DNA of 64,000 nucleotides from Microcosmobacter mediterraneus (lineage in GTDB: Bacteria; Bacteroidota; Bacteroidia; Flavobacteriales; Flavobacteriaceae), in the NCBI RefSeq assembly GCF_031846265.1, contig NZ_JAVRIA010000001.1, forward strand, positions 372,001 to 436,000, in the 5' to 3' direction. The notes below the pieces were generated by a model. The model did no database searches, was not told the DNA's origin, and saw nothing but the letters and a program-made list of their open reading frames with translations. Below, in pieces: positions 17,373 to 26,752 of this stretch. The translations under genes were made by a program, and so were the position numbers. The first letter of the stretch is position 1. The number at the start of each line of letters is the position of its first letter.

Positions 17373-18701
17373 ATGCCATTTTTTTTTCTAAGATATTTAC
17401 AACCAACACATTATTTCCAACGCTTTACTAATGATGGCAAGTCTATTTTTCCAATCATTGATGCTTTACCTAATTCTGTAAAAGAGAAGCTAGAGATTGA
17501 TAATAATTACAAGTCACAGCATGCTGTAGACTATGACTTATCTTGGCAAGCCATTAATAAAGGATATATAGGAGACGTTTTAACTTATGAAAAGTTTAAT
17601 CCTATTCCTATTGAAGATAACTACCGATTTATAAGAAGAAATTTTCATAGTGCTTGGGTATTTTATGTTTTAATTTTAAGATTATGTTCTTTCAAAAATC
17701 CTATCAAAGAAATAAGAGCATGGTTTATATCTCGAAATACAAAGCGATTAAATTTCTCAAAAACTTCTTTTTTTGATTCAGAATATTATAGTTTTAATTC
17801 TAAACTAATTGAAGACTCTCCTAAAGTAAGTGTAATCATTCCAACACTCAACAGGTATATTTATTTAAAGGATGTTTTAAAAGATTTAGAGCAACAAGAT
17901 TATAAAAATTTTGAGGTTATAGTTGTTGATCAATCAGAGCCATTTAATGAAGATTTTTATAAAGCTTTTAATTTAGATTTTAATATCATTAAACAACAAG
18001 AAAAAGCTTTATGGTTGGCTAGAAATACTGCGATTAAAATTGCAAATGGTGATTTAATTGCTTTATCAGAAGATGATGTTAGAGTTCAATCTAGTTGGTT
18101 AAGACATCATTTAAAATGCCTAGATTTTTTTAATGCACAAGTCTCAGCTGGCGTGTTTTATCCTCAAGGAAAGGCCATTCCAAAAGAGCGATCTTTCTTT
18201 GCTTTAGCATCACAGTTCGCAACAGGAAATGCCATGTTGTATAAAGATGTATTTAGTAAAATAGGATTGTTTGATAGACAATTTGAAAAGCAACGTATGG
18301 GAGATGGTGAGTTTGGAATGCGAGTTTACTTAAATGATATCAAAAGTGTTTCAAATCCTTTAGCATCTTGTATTGATGTAAAAGCAAATACTGGAGGTTT
18401 ACGAGAAATGGGAAGTTGGGACGCCTTTAGACCCTCTAATTTTTTTGCGCCAAGACCAATTCCTAGTGTACTCTATTTTTTTAGACGCTATTTTGGAAAA
18501 AAAGCTTCAATCTTAGCAATGCTAAGAACTGTACCAATTTCCGTATTTCCTTATCAGTTTAAAAAAAATAAACCCTTGCTAGTTTTTGGTTCGTTTATTA
18601 CGCTATTATTATTTCCAATTATATTTTGCCAAGTAATGATCTCATGGCAGAGAGCAACAAAAAAAATAAACAAAGGGACTATAATTGAAATTTTAGATTG
18701 A
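17373..18701 (+). CDS. Glycosyltransferase family 2 with N-terminal extension
   Basis: A 442-residue protein. Residues from about 150 onward form a GT2 domain: VSVIIPTLNRYIYLKDVL, FEVIVVDQSEPFNED, ISEDD-type acidic loop (LSEDDVRVQ) and a later GDGEFGMRVYL segment. The first 145 residues have no motif I can name, and two hydrophobic stretches near the C-terminus (from about 400) probably anchor it in the membrane. The last 4 bp overlap the TTG start of the next glycosyltransferase. It would extend a lipid-linked glycan at the cytoplasmic face. Confidence 0.85.
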   Translation: MPFFFLRYLQPTHYFQRFTNDGKSIFPIIDALPNSVKEKLEIDNNYKSQHAVDYDLSWQAINKGYIGDVLTYEKFNPIPIEDNYRFIRRNFHSAWVFYVLILRLCSFKNPIKEIRAWFISRNTKRLNFSKTSFFDSEYYSFNSKLIEDSPKVSVIIPTLNRYIYLKDVLKDLEQQDYKNFEVIVVDQSEPFNEDFYKAFNLDFNIIKQQEKALWLARNTAIKIANGDLIALSEDDVRVQSSWLRHHLKCLDFFNAQVSAGVFYPQGKAIPKERSFFALASQFATGNAMLYKDVFSKIGLFDRQFEKQRMGDGEFGMRVYLNDIKSVSNPLASCIDVKANTGGLREMGSWDAFRPSNFFAPRPIPSVLYFFRRYFGKKASILAMLRTVPISVFPYQFKKNKPLLVFGSFITLLLFPIIFCQVMISWQRATKKINKGTIIEILD

Positions 18702-19801
18702 ACCATCTTAACAAACATATCGTTATTGTTTCATCAGAGTTTCCTCCTCAGCCAGGAGGCATAGGGAATCATGCTTTCAACTTGGCGTTATACCTTACCA
18801 AGGCACACTATGAGGTTTCAGTTATTACAGACCAACGTTCCATTAGCGGAGCAGATGAACATAATTTTGATAGAGCACAACCCTTTTCAGTTTATAGAGT
18901 TAAAAGATATAGCTTTAGGATTATAATGTATCTAAGGCGAATAATTAAAACCTATAAGAGTTTAAAAAAAGCAGATTATGTTATAGCTACAGGTAAATTT
19001 TCACTTTGGAATGTTGCTTTCTTAAGTCTTTTTCGTAAAGTAAAATCCATTGCTGTTATTCATGGTACAGAGGTTAATTTTAAACCAACTCTGTTAAGAA
19101 AATCTATAGACTTTGCATTAAAACGTATGGATCATATAATTGCTGTATCTCATTACACAAAGACTCTCATTTCTCATCTGAATCTTGAGGTTTCAGTAAT
19201 TCCTAACGGAATTAATTTAGAATCATGGACTAAAAATGAATTGACTGAGATAGAATTAAAAGGGCATCCAACCTTAACCACAGTAGGTAGAGTAAGTTCT
19301 AGGAAAGGTCAATTAAACGTTATTAAACAGTTACCAGAATTAATTAATAAATTTCCAAATATTCATTATCACTGTGTTGGAATTCCTACCGAGGCCCATA
19401 ACTTTTTTAATATTGCGAAGCAACATAAGGTTGAAACGCACATCACTTTTCATGGCAATGTTGATCAAAAACATTTACAACACATTTTAAAAGCTACTGA
19501 TATTTTTGTGATGCTAAGCTCTGAGAGTAAAACAGGTGATGTAGAAGGATTTGGAATAGCTATATTAGAGGCTAATGCTCTAGGAATACCAGCTATTGGT
19601 TCAAAAGGTTGTGGCATTGAAGATGCAATTGATGATAAAACGTCTGGTGTTTTAATAGAGTCAAATAATCCTAAAGCATTAATTAACGCTATAGAATTAA
19701 TTAATAACAATACATTGAGATTTAAAAAGGAAGCTAGAAATTGGGCAAAATCACATGATTGGTCTCATATTATATTACCATATACTGAATTGCTGAATTA
19801 A
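18698..19801 (+). CDS. Glycosyltransferase family 4
   Basis: A 367-residue GT-B enzyme with the classic opening IVSSEFPPQPGGIGNHAFNL and SVIPNGINLESW before the donor domain. The donor domain carries TVGRVSSRKGQLNVIKQL and the EX7E motif EGFGIAILE with ALGIPAIGS. The start TTG overlaps the TGA of the previous gene (TTGA), a common coupled arrangement. The family includes PimB/WcaL-type mannosyl and hexosyl transferases, but the donor cannot be assigned. Confidence 0.9.
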   Translation: MNHLNKHIVIVSSEFPPQPGGIGNHAFNLALYLTKAHYEVSVITDQRSISGADEHNFDRAQPFSVYRVKRYSFRIIMYLRRIIKTYKSLKKADYVIATGKFSLWNVAFLSLFRKVKSIAVIHGTEVNFKPTLLRKSIDFALKRMDHIIAVSHYTKTLISHLNLEVSVIPNGINLESWTKNELTEIELKGHPTLTTVGRVSSRKGQLNVIKQLPELINKFPNIHYHCVGIPTEAHNFFNIAKQHKVETHITFHGNVDQKHLQHILKATDIFVMLSSESKTGDVEGFGIAILEANALGIPAIGSKGCGIEDAIDDKTSGVLIESNNPKALINAIELINNNTLRFKKEARNWAKSHDWSHIILPYTELLN

Positions 19802-19805
19802 AAAA

Positions 19806-20933
19806 ATGAAAACTCTAACTATAATTTCTCATACAGAGCATTATAAAAAATCCAATGGAAATATTGTAGGATTAGGCTCTACAGTTACAGAAATTAATAA
19901 ATTACTAGCAGTTTTTGAAGAGATTATTCATGTAGCAATGTTGCATAATGATGAAGCACCATCAAGCAGTTTACCTTATATTTCAGATAAAATAACGTTT
20001 GTTCCTATTCCTGCTTTAGGAGGACATACGATTGGAAGTAAATGGTCTATTATTTGGAAAATGCCTTCAGTGTTAAAAACAGTTAGCTCAGCTATTTCTA
20101 AATCTGATTATTTTCAATTTAGAGCACCAACAGGAATAGGTGTTTTTGTAATTCCATATTTAGTATTGTTTTCATCAAAAAAAGGATGGTTTAAATACGC
20201 AGGAAACTGGAAACAGAATAATGCACCATTGGCTTATCGATTTCAGAAATGGATGTTGAAAAAACAAAAACGAAAAGTAACTATAAATGGGTTTTGGGAT
20301 GATCAACCAAAGCACTGTTTGTCTTTTGAAAACCCTTGTCTCACTGATGAAGAGTTTATTGAAGGAGCCAAAGTTATAGAATCAAGAACAATGTTTGCTC
20401 ATAATATTGAAATTTGTTTTGTTGGCAGGCTTGAGGCTCAAAAAGGTTTAGATTTACTTATTGATGCTCTTAATGATTTAAATGAAATGTATTGTAATAA
20501 AATATCAAAAATTCATGTAGTTGGCAATGGTAATATAACTTACTATAAAAGCATAGTAAAACATAATCCTTTGGATTTTATTTTTCATGGAACGCTATCA
20601 AGAGCTGAAGTGCATGATATCTATAAACGCTCCCATATCATTGTTTTGCCTTCACAATCTGAGGGATTTCCTAAAGTAATTACAGAAGCATTAAATTATG
20701 GATGTCTTCCAATAGTAACTAAATTTCATGCTATAACAGATTATATTGAGCATAATAGAAACGGGTTTTTAATAGAAGAGCTGAGTATTACATGTTTAAG
20801 AGCGTTAATTGAAGTTTTCATTAGTGTGTCAGAAAACAATTACCTTTCTATGATTAATTATTCTAAATCTTTTTTGCAAAAATTCACCTATGGTTATTTC
20901 AATAATAAATTGAAAAATAGGATTATAATTTAA
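19806..20933 (+). CDS. Glycosyltransferase family 4-like
   Basis: A 375-residue protein. The N-terminal half is divergent (LTIISHTEHYKKSNGNIVGL), with the segment SKSDYFQFRAPTGIGVFVIPYL. The C-terminal half is clearly GT4: ICFVGRLEAQKGLDLLIDAL, IHVVGNGN and EX7E as EGFPKVITE. It starts 4 bp after the previous gene. Position suggests it acts in the same glycan assembly; sugar unknown. Confidence 0.85.
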   Translation: MKTLTIISHTEHYKKSNGNIVGLGSTVTEINKLLAVFEEIIHVAMLHNDEAPSSSLPYISDKITFVPIPALGGHTIGSKWSIIWKMPSVLKTVSSAISKSDYFQFRAPTGIGVFVIPYLVLFSSKKGWFKYAGNWKQNNAPLAYRFQKWMLKKQKRKVTINGFWDDQPKHCLSFENPCLTDEEFIEGAKVIESRTMFAHNIEICFVGRLEAQKGLDLLIDALNDLNEMYCNKISKIHVVGNGNITYYKSIVKHNPLDFIFHGTLSRAEVHDIYKRSHIIVLPSQSEGFPKVITEALNYGCLPIVTKFHAITDYIEHNRNGFLIEELSITCLRALIEVFISVSENNYLSMINYSKSFLQKFTYGYFNNKLKNRIII

Positions 20934-20974
20934 AATAAAAAGATAAATTTAGCCTTTGTAAAGACTTGTCTAAG

Positions 20975-21778
20975 ATGCTGTTGAAAAAAATAGTATGGTT
21001 ATTTAAACGCCATCCCTTTTTATACTTAATCCGATTTAAATTATTATCTAAAAATACAGATCCTAAAAGTATTGAAACATTAGACTATAACATAACTAAT
21101 GGTGTTAAGGACATTCCTAAACTTTTTGTTGATATTAATGATAAAATCTTTTGTGAAGGGAAGCCAAAATCTGAACTTGAACAGGCAAAGACAATAAGCA
21201 CTTGGCTTTATCAAAATATCAAAGGAGGTCCTGGTCTAAGTGAACCCTCAGAAAAAGCATTAGAAATTATGCTTTCAGGGCAAGGTGGTGTTTGTAGTGA
21301 TATGGCTCAAATATTTAATAATTTTTGTGTTATAAATAACATACGAGTTAGAGAATGGGGAACGACAAGAATTCCTTTTGATAAACTTTACGGTGGACAT
21401 TCTTTTAATGAAATTTATTGTAATACATTAAAAAAATGGGTATTAATAGACGTGTCTTATTGTGCCCTTTTTCAATTTAATAATAGTATACCGATATCTG
21501 TAGACGAATTGTATAGTAAAAAAGAGAAAGTTAAAATTAGGCATAATTTTTTCTCTGAAGTTGATGCAAAATTAGAGCAAAGTGTTGTTAAAAACTATTA
21601 TCACTTGGATAATGTATCTTTTCTAGTACATAATTATTCGAATAAAATATATGATACTTATTTGAATAGATTTAAACCTTTCTTACCAGTTTTTTTTATT
21701 CATTTCTTAGTCTATATACAAAGAAAAAGTTACAGATATTTGTTCCCATATAATGATTTCTCAAAATTATTTTCTTAA
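20975..21778 (+). CDS. Transglutaminase-like domain protein
   Basis: A 267-residue protein with a papain-like transglutaminase-core triad that can be read directly: Cys107 in GGVCSDMAQIF, His142 in GGHSFNEIYC and Asp159 in WVLIDVSYC, in the right order and spacing. No secretion signal was found; the N-terminus is basic and only weakly hydrophobic. The ATG at 20975 is chosen, with a TTG 9 bp upstream as alternative. Such domains act as peptidases, amidases or acyl-transfer enzymes. Placed between a glycosyltransferase and the polymerase-like gene, it could act on an amide or peptide linkage of the glycan, but this is speculative. Confidence 0.75.
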   Translation: MLLKKIVWLFKRHPFLYLIRFKLLSKNTDPKSIETLDYNITNGVKDIPKLFVDINDKIFCEGKPKSELEQAKTISTWLYQNIKGGPGLSEPSEKALEIMLSGQGGVCSDMAQIFNNFCVINNIRVREWGTTRIPFDKLYGGHSFNEIYCNTLKKWVLIDVSYCALFQFNNSIPISVDELYSKKEKVKIRHNFFSEVDAKLEQSVVKNYYHLDNVSFLVHNYSNKIYDTYLNRFKPFLPVFFIHFLVYIQRKSYRYLFPYNDFSKLFS

Positions 21779-21792
21779 TAATTATCAATCGC

Positions 21793-23151
21793 TTGAAAAC
21801 TAATATCACTTATATATCTGCAATTGCCTTACATGTAGCAATTGGTGTATTAATCTACCTAAATGAAAACCTAGCGAAGCTGTATTTTTTGATAGTGATA
21901 TTTATCTTTATTTATAGGATAGTTATATCTACTAATAAATTTAGGGTGTTTGAAGTACTTAAAGCTTGTGCCTACATTGTTGGTGCTGAGGTTTTTCTTA
22001 GAACAACAAAAGGGTCTATTTCTTATGAGGCCGGAAAATATGTGGTGATATTTTTTGTGCTTATGGGCATTTTATATAAAGGTATATCTGGAAAAGGTTA
22101 TCCATATTTTATGTATATCATGTTTTTGATACCATCCATATTTGTGGCTTCAACCACATTGAGTTTTGATGCTAATTTTAGAACTAATATTGCTTTTGTT
22201 CTCAGTGGGCCAATATGTTTAGGCTTTGCTGCATTATTTTGCTACGATACAAAGGTGACATTTAATCAAATGTCAACAATATTGTTATATATGTTATTAC
22301 CTATAATAATGCATACCACTTATATCTACTTTTATACTCCCGATCTTAAAGAGGTTTTATCTAGTACTGCCTCAAACAGAGCAGCAGCAGGTGGATGGGG
22401 AGCTAATCAAGTTTCTGCAGTTCTGGGTTTAGGCATGTTTATTGCAGCGATAAGACTATTTACAAAATCATCAACGACACCCTTAAAATTTTTAAATACT
22501 TTAGTTCTTTGTTTAATATCCTTTAGAGCGATAACAACATTAAGTAGAGGCGGTGTATTAACAGCTGTAGCCACTATAATCGTTTTTTTGTTTTTTTATT
22601 ATGCAAAAGTGTCTTTTAAAAGGAAAAATCAAGTCATAGGATTATTTTTAATATTATGTGTCAGCCTTGCCACTACGTGGTTCGTAAGCGTAAATCAAAC
22701 AGATGGTATTACTAATTTAAGATATGCAAATAAAGATCATTTAGGACGAGATAAAGAAAATTTAACCACAGGACGATTGGAGTTGTTTACAGAAGAGTTA
22801 AGTGGATTTATAGATAACCCTTTTTTTGGTATAGGATCAAGTAGAGCAAAGGATCAGAGGAAGGAGATTGTGGGGCAAGGTACAACTTCGCATAGTGAAT
22901 TTAGCCGAACTTTAGCCGAACATGGAATATTTGGTGTATTTATATTACTAATATTAGTATTTAAACCTTTAGATATTAGAGCAAAAAACAAAAATAATTA
23001 TTACTTTTTTGCTTTTTTAACGTTTTGGTTTCTTACTATTAATCATATGTCTATGCGAATTGCTATGCCTGCTTTTATTTATGCTCTAGCATTACTCAAA
23101 ATTACTCATGAAAAACGTCCTTTACATAGGAAACAAATTAAACAAGCTTAA
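21793..23151 (+). CDS. O-antigen ligase/polymerase family (Wzy/WaaL-like) membrane protein
   Basis: A 452-residue polytopic protein with ten to twelve hydrophobic segments. The Wzy_C features are TLSRGGVLTAV and, in the large periplasmic loop, TTSHSEFSRTLAEHGIFG, holding the conserved His and Arg. It also has a periplasmic GRLELF segment. Members either polymerise lipid-linked repeat units or ligate the chain to lipid A-core. The TTG start lies 14 bp after the transglutaminase-like gene and the end overlaps the next glycosyltransferase by 44 bp. Polymerase is slightly favoured because of the full set of neighbouring assembly genes. Confidence 0.82.
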   Translation: MKTNITYISAIALHVAIGVLIYLNENLAKLYFLIVIFIFIYRIVISTNKFRVFEVLKACAYIVGAEVFLRTTKGSISYEAGKYVVIFFVLMGILYKGISGKGYPYFMYIMFLIPSIFVASTTLSFDANFRTNIAFVLSGPICLGFAALFCYDTKVTFNQMSTILLYMLLPIIMHTTYIYFYTPDLKEVLSSTASNRAAAGGWGANQVSAVLGLGMFIAAIRLFTKSSTTPLKFLNTLVLCLISFRAITTLSRGGVLTAVATIIVFLFFYYAKVSFKRKNQVIGLFLILCVSLATTWFVSVNQTDGITNLRYANKDHLGRDKENLTTGRLELFTEELSGFIDNPFFGIGSSRAKDQRKEIVGQGTTSHSEFSRTLAEHGIFGVFILLILVFKPLDIRAKNKNNYYFFAFLTFWFLTINHMSMRIAMPAFIYALALLKITHEKRPLHRKQIKQA

Positions 23152-24118
23152 CTCTAATAGTTCCTATAATGAAACCCTAGGTTTTTTATTAGAAAATGAA
23201 GGCTATAACTTGAGTTATGCATCTTCAAAATCTAATAAATTAATTAGATTAATAGATATGCTCATTAGTGTTTTTAAGAATAGGGAAATGGTTGATTTTA
23301 TTCTTATTGATACTTACAGTACTCTCAATTTTTATTATGCTTTTTTTGTAAGCCAGTTAAGTAGAGTTTTTAAACTATCTTGCATCCCAATACTACATGG
23401 AGGAAATCTACCTAAAAGATTAAAAAATAATCCTTTGCTATGTAAGCTAATATTTAATAATTCCTATGTAAATATATCACCTTCTATTTATCTATTTGAA
23501 ACTTTTAAGGCCAATGGTTATCAAAATGTATTATTTATTCCTAACACCATAGAAATTGAAAATTACAGATTCCTTGAGCGAAATGATCAGAATATTAAAC
23601 TACTCTGGGTACGTTCTTTCTCTAAAATATATAACCCTAAAATGGCTATTCATGTATTAGATAAGTTGATTACTGGAGGTTACGAGGTTAGCTTATGTAT
23701 GGTTGGTCCTGATAGTGATGGTAGTTTAGAAGAAGTAAAAGCATTAGCAGCCCAAAAAAAACTAAATGTGAAATTTACTGGGAAGTTAACCAAGCAAGAA
23801 TGGATCACACTTTCTAAAGACTATACTATTTTTTTAAATACTACAAATTTTGATAATATGCCTGTAAGTGTTATCGAGGCTATGGCTTTAGGCTTACCTA
23901 TAGTGTCCACTAATGTTGGTGGAATACCTTATTTAATAGAAAATGACATAGAAGGTATGTTAGTGGAACAGAACAATCCTGATGCAATGTCAGAGGCTAT
24001 CATTACCTTATTTAAAGATCCAACCCTTTATAAGACATTAGCCTATAATGCTAGAGCTAAAGTGGAACAGTTTGACTGGCAGATTATTAAACACAAGTGG
24101 TTTGAGGTTTTAAACTAG
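23108..24118 (+). CDS. Glycosyltransferase family 4
   Basis: A 336-residue GT-B enzyme whose start lies 44 bp inside the end of the polymerase gene, implying coupled translation. The N-terminal domain starts KNVLYIGNKLNKLNSNSS and includes PILHGGNLPKRL. The donor domain has LLWVRSFSKIYNPKMAI and an EX7E-like motif whose first acid is Asp (DNMPVSVIE). Its GLPIVSTNVGGIPYLI ending is typical. It transfers a sugar of unknown type. Confidence 0.88.
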   Translation: MKNVLYIGNKLNKLNSNSSYNETLGFLLENEGYNLSYASSKSNKLIRLIDMLISVFKNREMVDFILIDTYSTLNFYYAFFVSQLSRVFKLSCIPILHGGNLPKRLKNNPLLCKLIFNNSYVNISPSIYLFETFKANGYQNVLFIPNTIEIENYRFLERNDQNIKLLWVRSFSKIYNPKMAIHVLDKLITGGYEVSLCMVGPDSDGSLEEVKALAAQKKLNVKFTGKLTKQEWITLSKDYTIFLNTTNFDNMPVSVIEAMALGLPIVSTNVGGIPYLIENDIEGMLVEQNNPDAMSEAIITLFKDPTLYKTLAYNARAKVEQFDWQIIKHKWFEVLN

Positions 24119-24163
24119 GATTTTAATAGATAGTTAGTATATTTAACCACTAACCAAAATTCT

Positions 24164-25558
24164 ATGACATCAAAGAAAGGAATTCATTTCGAAGTTTCTG
24201 AACGTAAACTATTACTTAGATTAATGGATATACTCATGGTCTTTTTAGGTATTTATGTTTTAGACTTATGCTTTGATTTTGAATATATTCAGTTTACTAC
24301 TGAATTTGTTATCCCTTTATTCGTTTTGGCTTTTTATCTTATCGCTTTTGGTACGGTTTTCGAAATTTATGATCTACAGCAAGCTAGTAAATTAGATGTC
24401 ACATTTAAAAATATTGTACTTACAACTTCATTAACAGTACTTTTTTACCTTTTAACACCTTTCTACACACCTTTTCTACCAGAAAATAGACTCCAAATAG
24501 TATATTTTTATCTGGTTTTAATACTAGCTATATTTCTTTGGAGATTAGCTTATTTAACATTTATACAATCGCCTCGTTTTTTTAAACGTGTATTATTAAT
24601 AGGTGAAGTATCTAATATAGATCAGATTGTAAAGACATTGAATGTTTCTGATCCAAACTATAAAGTCATAGGATTTATAAATTCTGAGGAAGAATATGAA
24701 GATCCCATAAAATTTAGAGGCTTAAAGGAGTTTAATAAAAAAGATCTCATTAATGTTATTAGGCAAGAAAAAATTTCTGAAGTACTGATAAGTAGTTTAA
24801 ACCCAGAAACAATTACCTCTGATGTATATCATAACCTTATTGCATTATTAGAAACAGGCTTTAGCATAAGAGAATTTACTCAAGTATATGAAGAAATTAC
24901 GTATAGAGTTCCTATACAATTTGTAGGTAAAGATTTTTATAAATATTTCCCATTTAGTAGAAGCAATCAAAACAAACTCTATTTAGTATCTCATCGATTT
25001 TTTGATATAGTATTTTCATGTATAGGCTTATTATTTGGCCTTTTGCTTTTACCAATAATTATTATTGGTAATGCATTAGGTAATAGAGGTCCTCTTTTTT
25101 ATACCCAAGAACGTGTTGGAAGACATGGTAAATTATTCAGCATATTAAAATTGAGAAGCATGATAAAAAATGCAGAATCTGATGGTATGCAATGGGCTTC
25201 TAAAAATGATAGCAGAGTAACTGTTTTTGGTAAATTTTTAAGACGTTCTCGATTAGATGAAATCCCTCAGTTTATAAATATCATAAAAGGCGATATGAGT
25301 ATTATTGGTCCACGTCCAGAACGACATTTTTTTGTAAAAGAATTATCTAAAAGTATTCCTTTTTATGAAACAAGACATATTATTAAACCAGGTTTAACAG
25401 GTTGGGCTCAAGTAAAATCTAGATATGGTGGTTCAGTAGATGAGAGTCTTATAAAATTGCAATATGATTTATACTACATTAAGCATCGTAGTATCTTCTT
25501 AGATCTTAATATTATTGTTAAAACAATGAGTACTGTATTGTACTATAGAGGTCAATAA
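24164..25558 (+). CDS. Polyprenyl glycosylphosphotransferase (WcaJ/WbaP family)
   Basis: A 464-residue enzyme that attaches the first sugar-phosphate to undecaprenyl phosphate. Four or five hydrophobic segments occupy the first 120 residues, followed by a CoA-binding-like domain (FKRVLLIGEVS). The catalytic bacterial sugar transferase domain has YTQERVGRHGKLF, LKLRSMI, RRSRLDEIPQF and IIGPRPERHFFV, then KPGLTGWAQV. The Asp-Glu pair of the RLDEIPQ motif and the PRP motif are intact. It is the last + strand gene of the locus, a usual position for the initiator. Which sugar starts the chain cannot be predicted. Confidence 0.93.
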   Translation: MTSKKGIHFEVSERKLLLRLMDILMVFLGIYVLDLCFDFEYIQFTTEFVIPLFVLAFYLIAFGTVFEIYDLQQASKLDVTFKNIVLTTSLTVLFYLLTPFYTPFLPENRLQIVYFYLVLILAIFLWRLAYLTFIQSPRFFKRVLLIGEVSNIDQIVKTLNVSDPNYKVIGFINSEEEYEDPIKFRGLKEFNKKDLINVIRQEKISEVLISSLNPETITSDVYHNLIALLETGFSIREFTQVYEEITYRVPIQFVGKDFYKYFPFSRSNQNKLYLVSHRFFDIVFSCIGLLFGLLLLPIIIIGNALGNRGPLFYTQERVGRHGKLFSILKLRSMIKNAESDGMQWASKNDSRVTVFGKFLRRSRLDEIPQFINIIKGDMSIIGPRPERHFFVKELSKSIPFYETRHIIKPGLTGWAQVKSRYGGSVDESLIKLQYDLYYIKHRSIFLDLNIIVKTMSTVLYYRGQ

Positions 25559-25569
25559 TTAGTGATGAT

Positions 25570-26739
25570 TTAAGCTTTTAGATAGTAGATTAGGTATATA
25601 TATCTAATGCAAAGTGCTAAAAGTATAGGTATTAAGGCTAAAGCATAAACTTGCACACCTAATAACCAATGTAACGATAGCAAGCAAAGCATAATCACTA
25701 AAAACTTTATAAACCCTAAAACCCATTTTTTAATGTTCTTTTTAAGTAATACCCAAACTAAGATTAAATTAAATGGAAAAGCCCAAAGTAAATTGTAATT
25801 ATTAGCTGTAGCCGAATGATCTGTTGCAAACCAAAGCAGAAGAACTGATATGCCAATAGCTCCAGTAATTAAAAAAATTAAGGCATCTAACCATTTAGAA
25901 CGCTTTTTTAATTTATAATCTCTAATAGTAAGGATTATGATAATCCAAGCTATGATGTTTAAAATAAACATAGGACTTGATAAAAAAGATTGTTTTGTAG
26001 GTCTCACATTTTCTTCATATAATACTTTTGTAGAGCTCACTAAGGCTTCACCAGATGCCAATGTTGCATTTGCAAAAAATGTATGAATATACTTAGGTAA
26101 AAACATATATTCATTGGGTTTGGCTTCAATATCTATAACAGAGCCTAGAGCTATATCTATGCCCAAACTACCCCAAGAATTTTTATCTACATGGTCGTAA
26201 ATAAGCTGTCTAAATGTTTTATGCTCTAAATCCTTTGGAGCATTAAATTCCACTAAGTTATTAGTAGCATTATTAACAACATCTCGTATTTTGGTAGCAC
26301 AATTATCATAAAAGAAATCGTATAAATAGCGTCTGTTTTCAGGTAAATGGTTTACTCTAAGAATATCAAATAATTGTTGACGTTGTTCTTTAGTTAAGTT
26401 TAGTTTTTGTTGGTTTATAGTTCTATCCTGATTCTTATAATTGGCATAGAATTTATCAAAAGGATCTAAACCTATAAGGTAATTTAATTTCCCTTGTGCA
26501 AATTTGAGATAGAAATTTGGAGTCTGAAAATCATAAACACCATAATTGTAAACAATATCTAACCTAAACATTGGATCTTTAACTCTAAATGCAGAGTGTC
26601 CAAAAGCATCGTTTAATATATCTCCTGGACCAATAGTTAAAACACTAATTTCAGCAAATTCAGATAATTGTAATTGTTGAGCTAAATTACTCTTGTAAAT
26701 AAAAAAACTGAGAAGTAAGAATAGTAGTTTTTGTTTCAT
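25570..26739 (-). CDS. DUF4105 / Lnb-type N-terminal periplasmic domain membrane protein
   Basis: A 389-residue protein with a signal peptide (KQKLLFLLLSFFIYKSNLAQQ), a periplasmic domain, and four hydrophobic segments in the last 130 residues. The DUF4105 core is clear: GDILNDAFGHSAFRV with His48 and YDFFYDNCATKIRD with Cys147. The family includes Lnb, which N-acylates lipoproteins. I chose ATG 26739 over a TTG 6 bp upstream. The gene follows the PorV/PorQ-like gene by 13 bp in transcription order. Its stop lies 11 bp from that of the convergent sugar-phosphate transferase. Lipoprotein acylation is possible but not shown here. Confidence 0.8.
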   Translation of the reverse strand: MKQKLLFLLLSFFIYKSNLAQQLQLSEFAEISVLTIGPGDILNDAFGHSAFRVKDPMFRLDIVYNYGVYDFQTPNFYLKFAQGKLNYLIGLDPFDKFYANYKNQDRTINQQKLNLTKEQRQQLFDILRVNHLPENRRYLYDFFYDNCATKIRDVVNNATNNLVEFNAPKDLEHKTFRQLIYDHVDKNSWGSLGIDIALGSVIDIEAKPNEYMFLPKYIHTFFANATLASGEALVSSTKVLYEENVRPTKQSFLSSPMFILNIIAWIIIILTIRDYKLKKRSKWLDALIFLITGAIGISVLLLWFATDHSATANNYNLLWAFPFNLILVWVLLKKNIKKWVLGFIKFLVIMLCLLSLHWLLGVQVYALALIPILLALCIRYIYLIYYLKA

Positions 26740-26752
26740 AGCCAAGCTTAGA

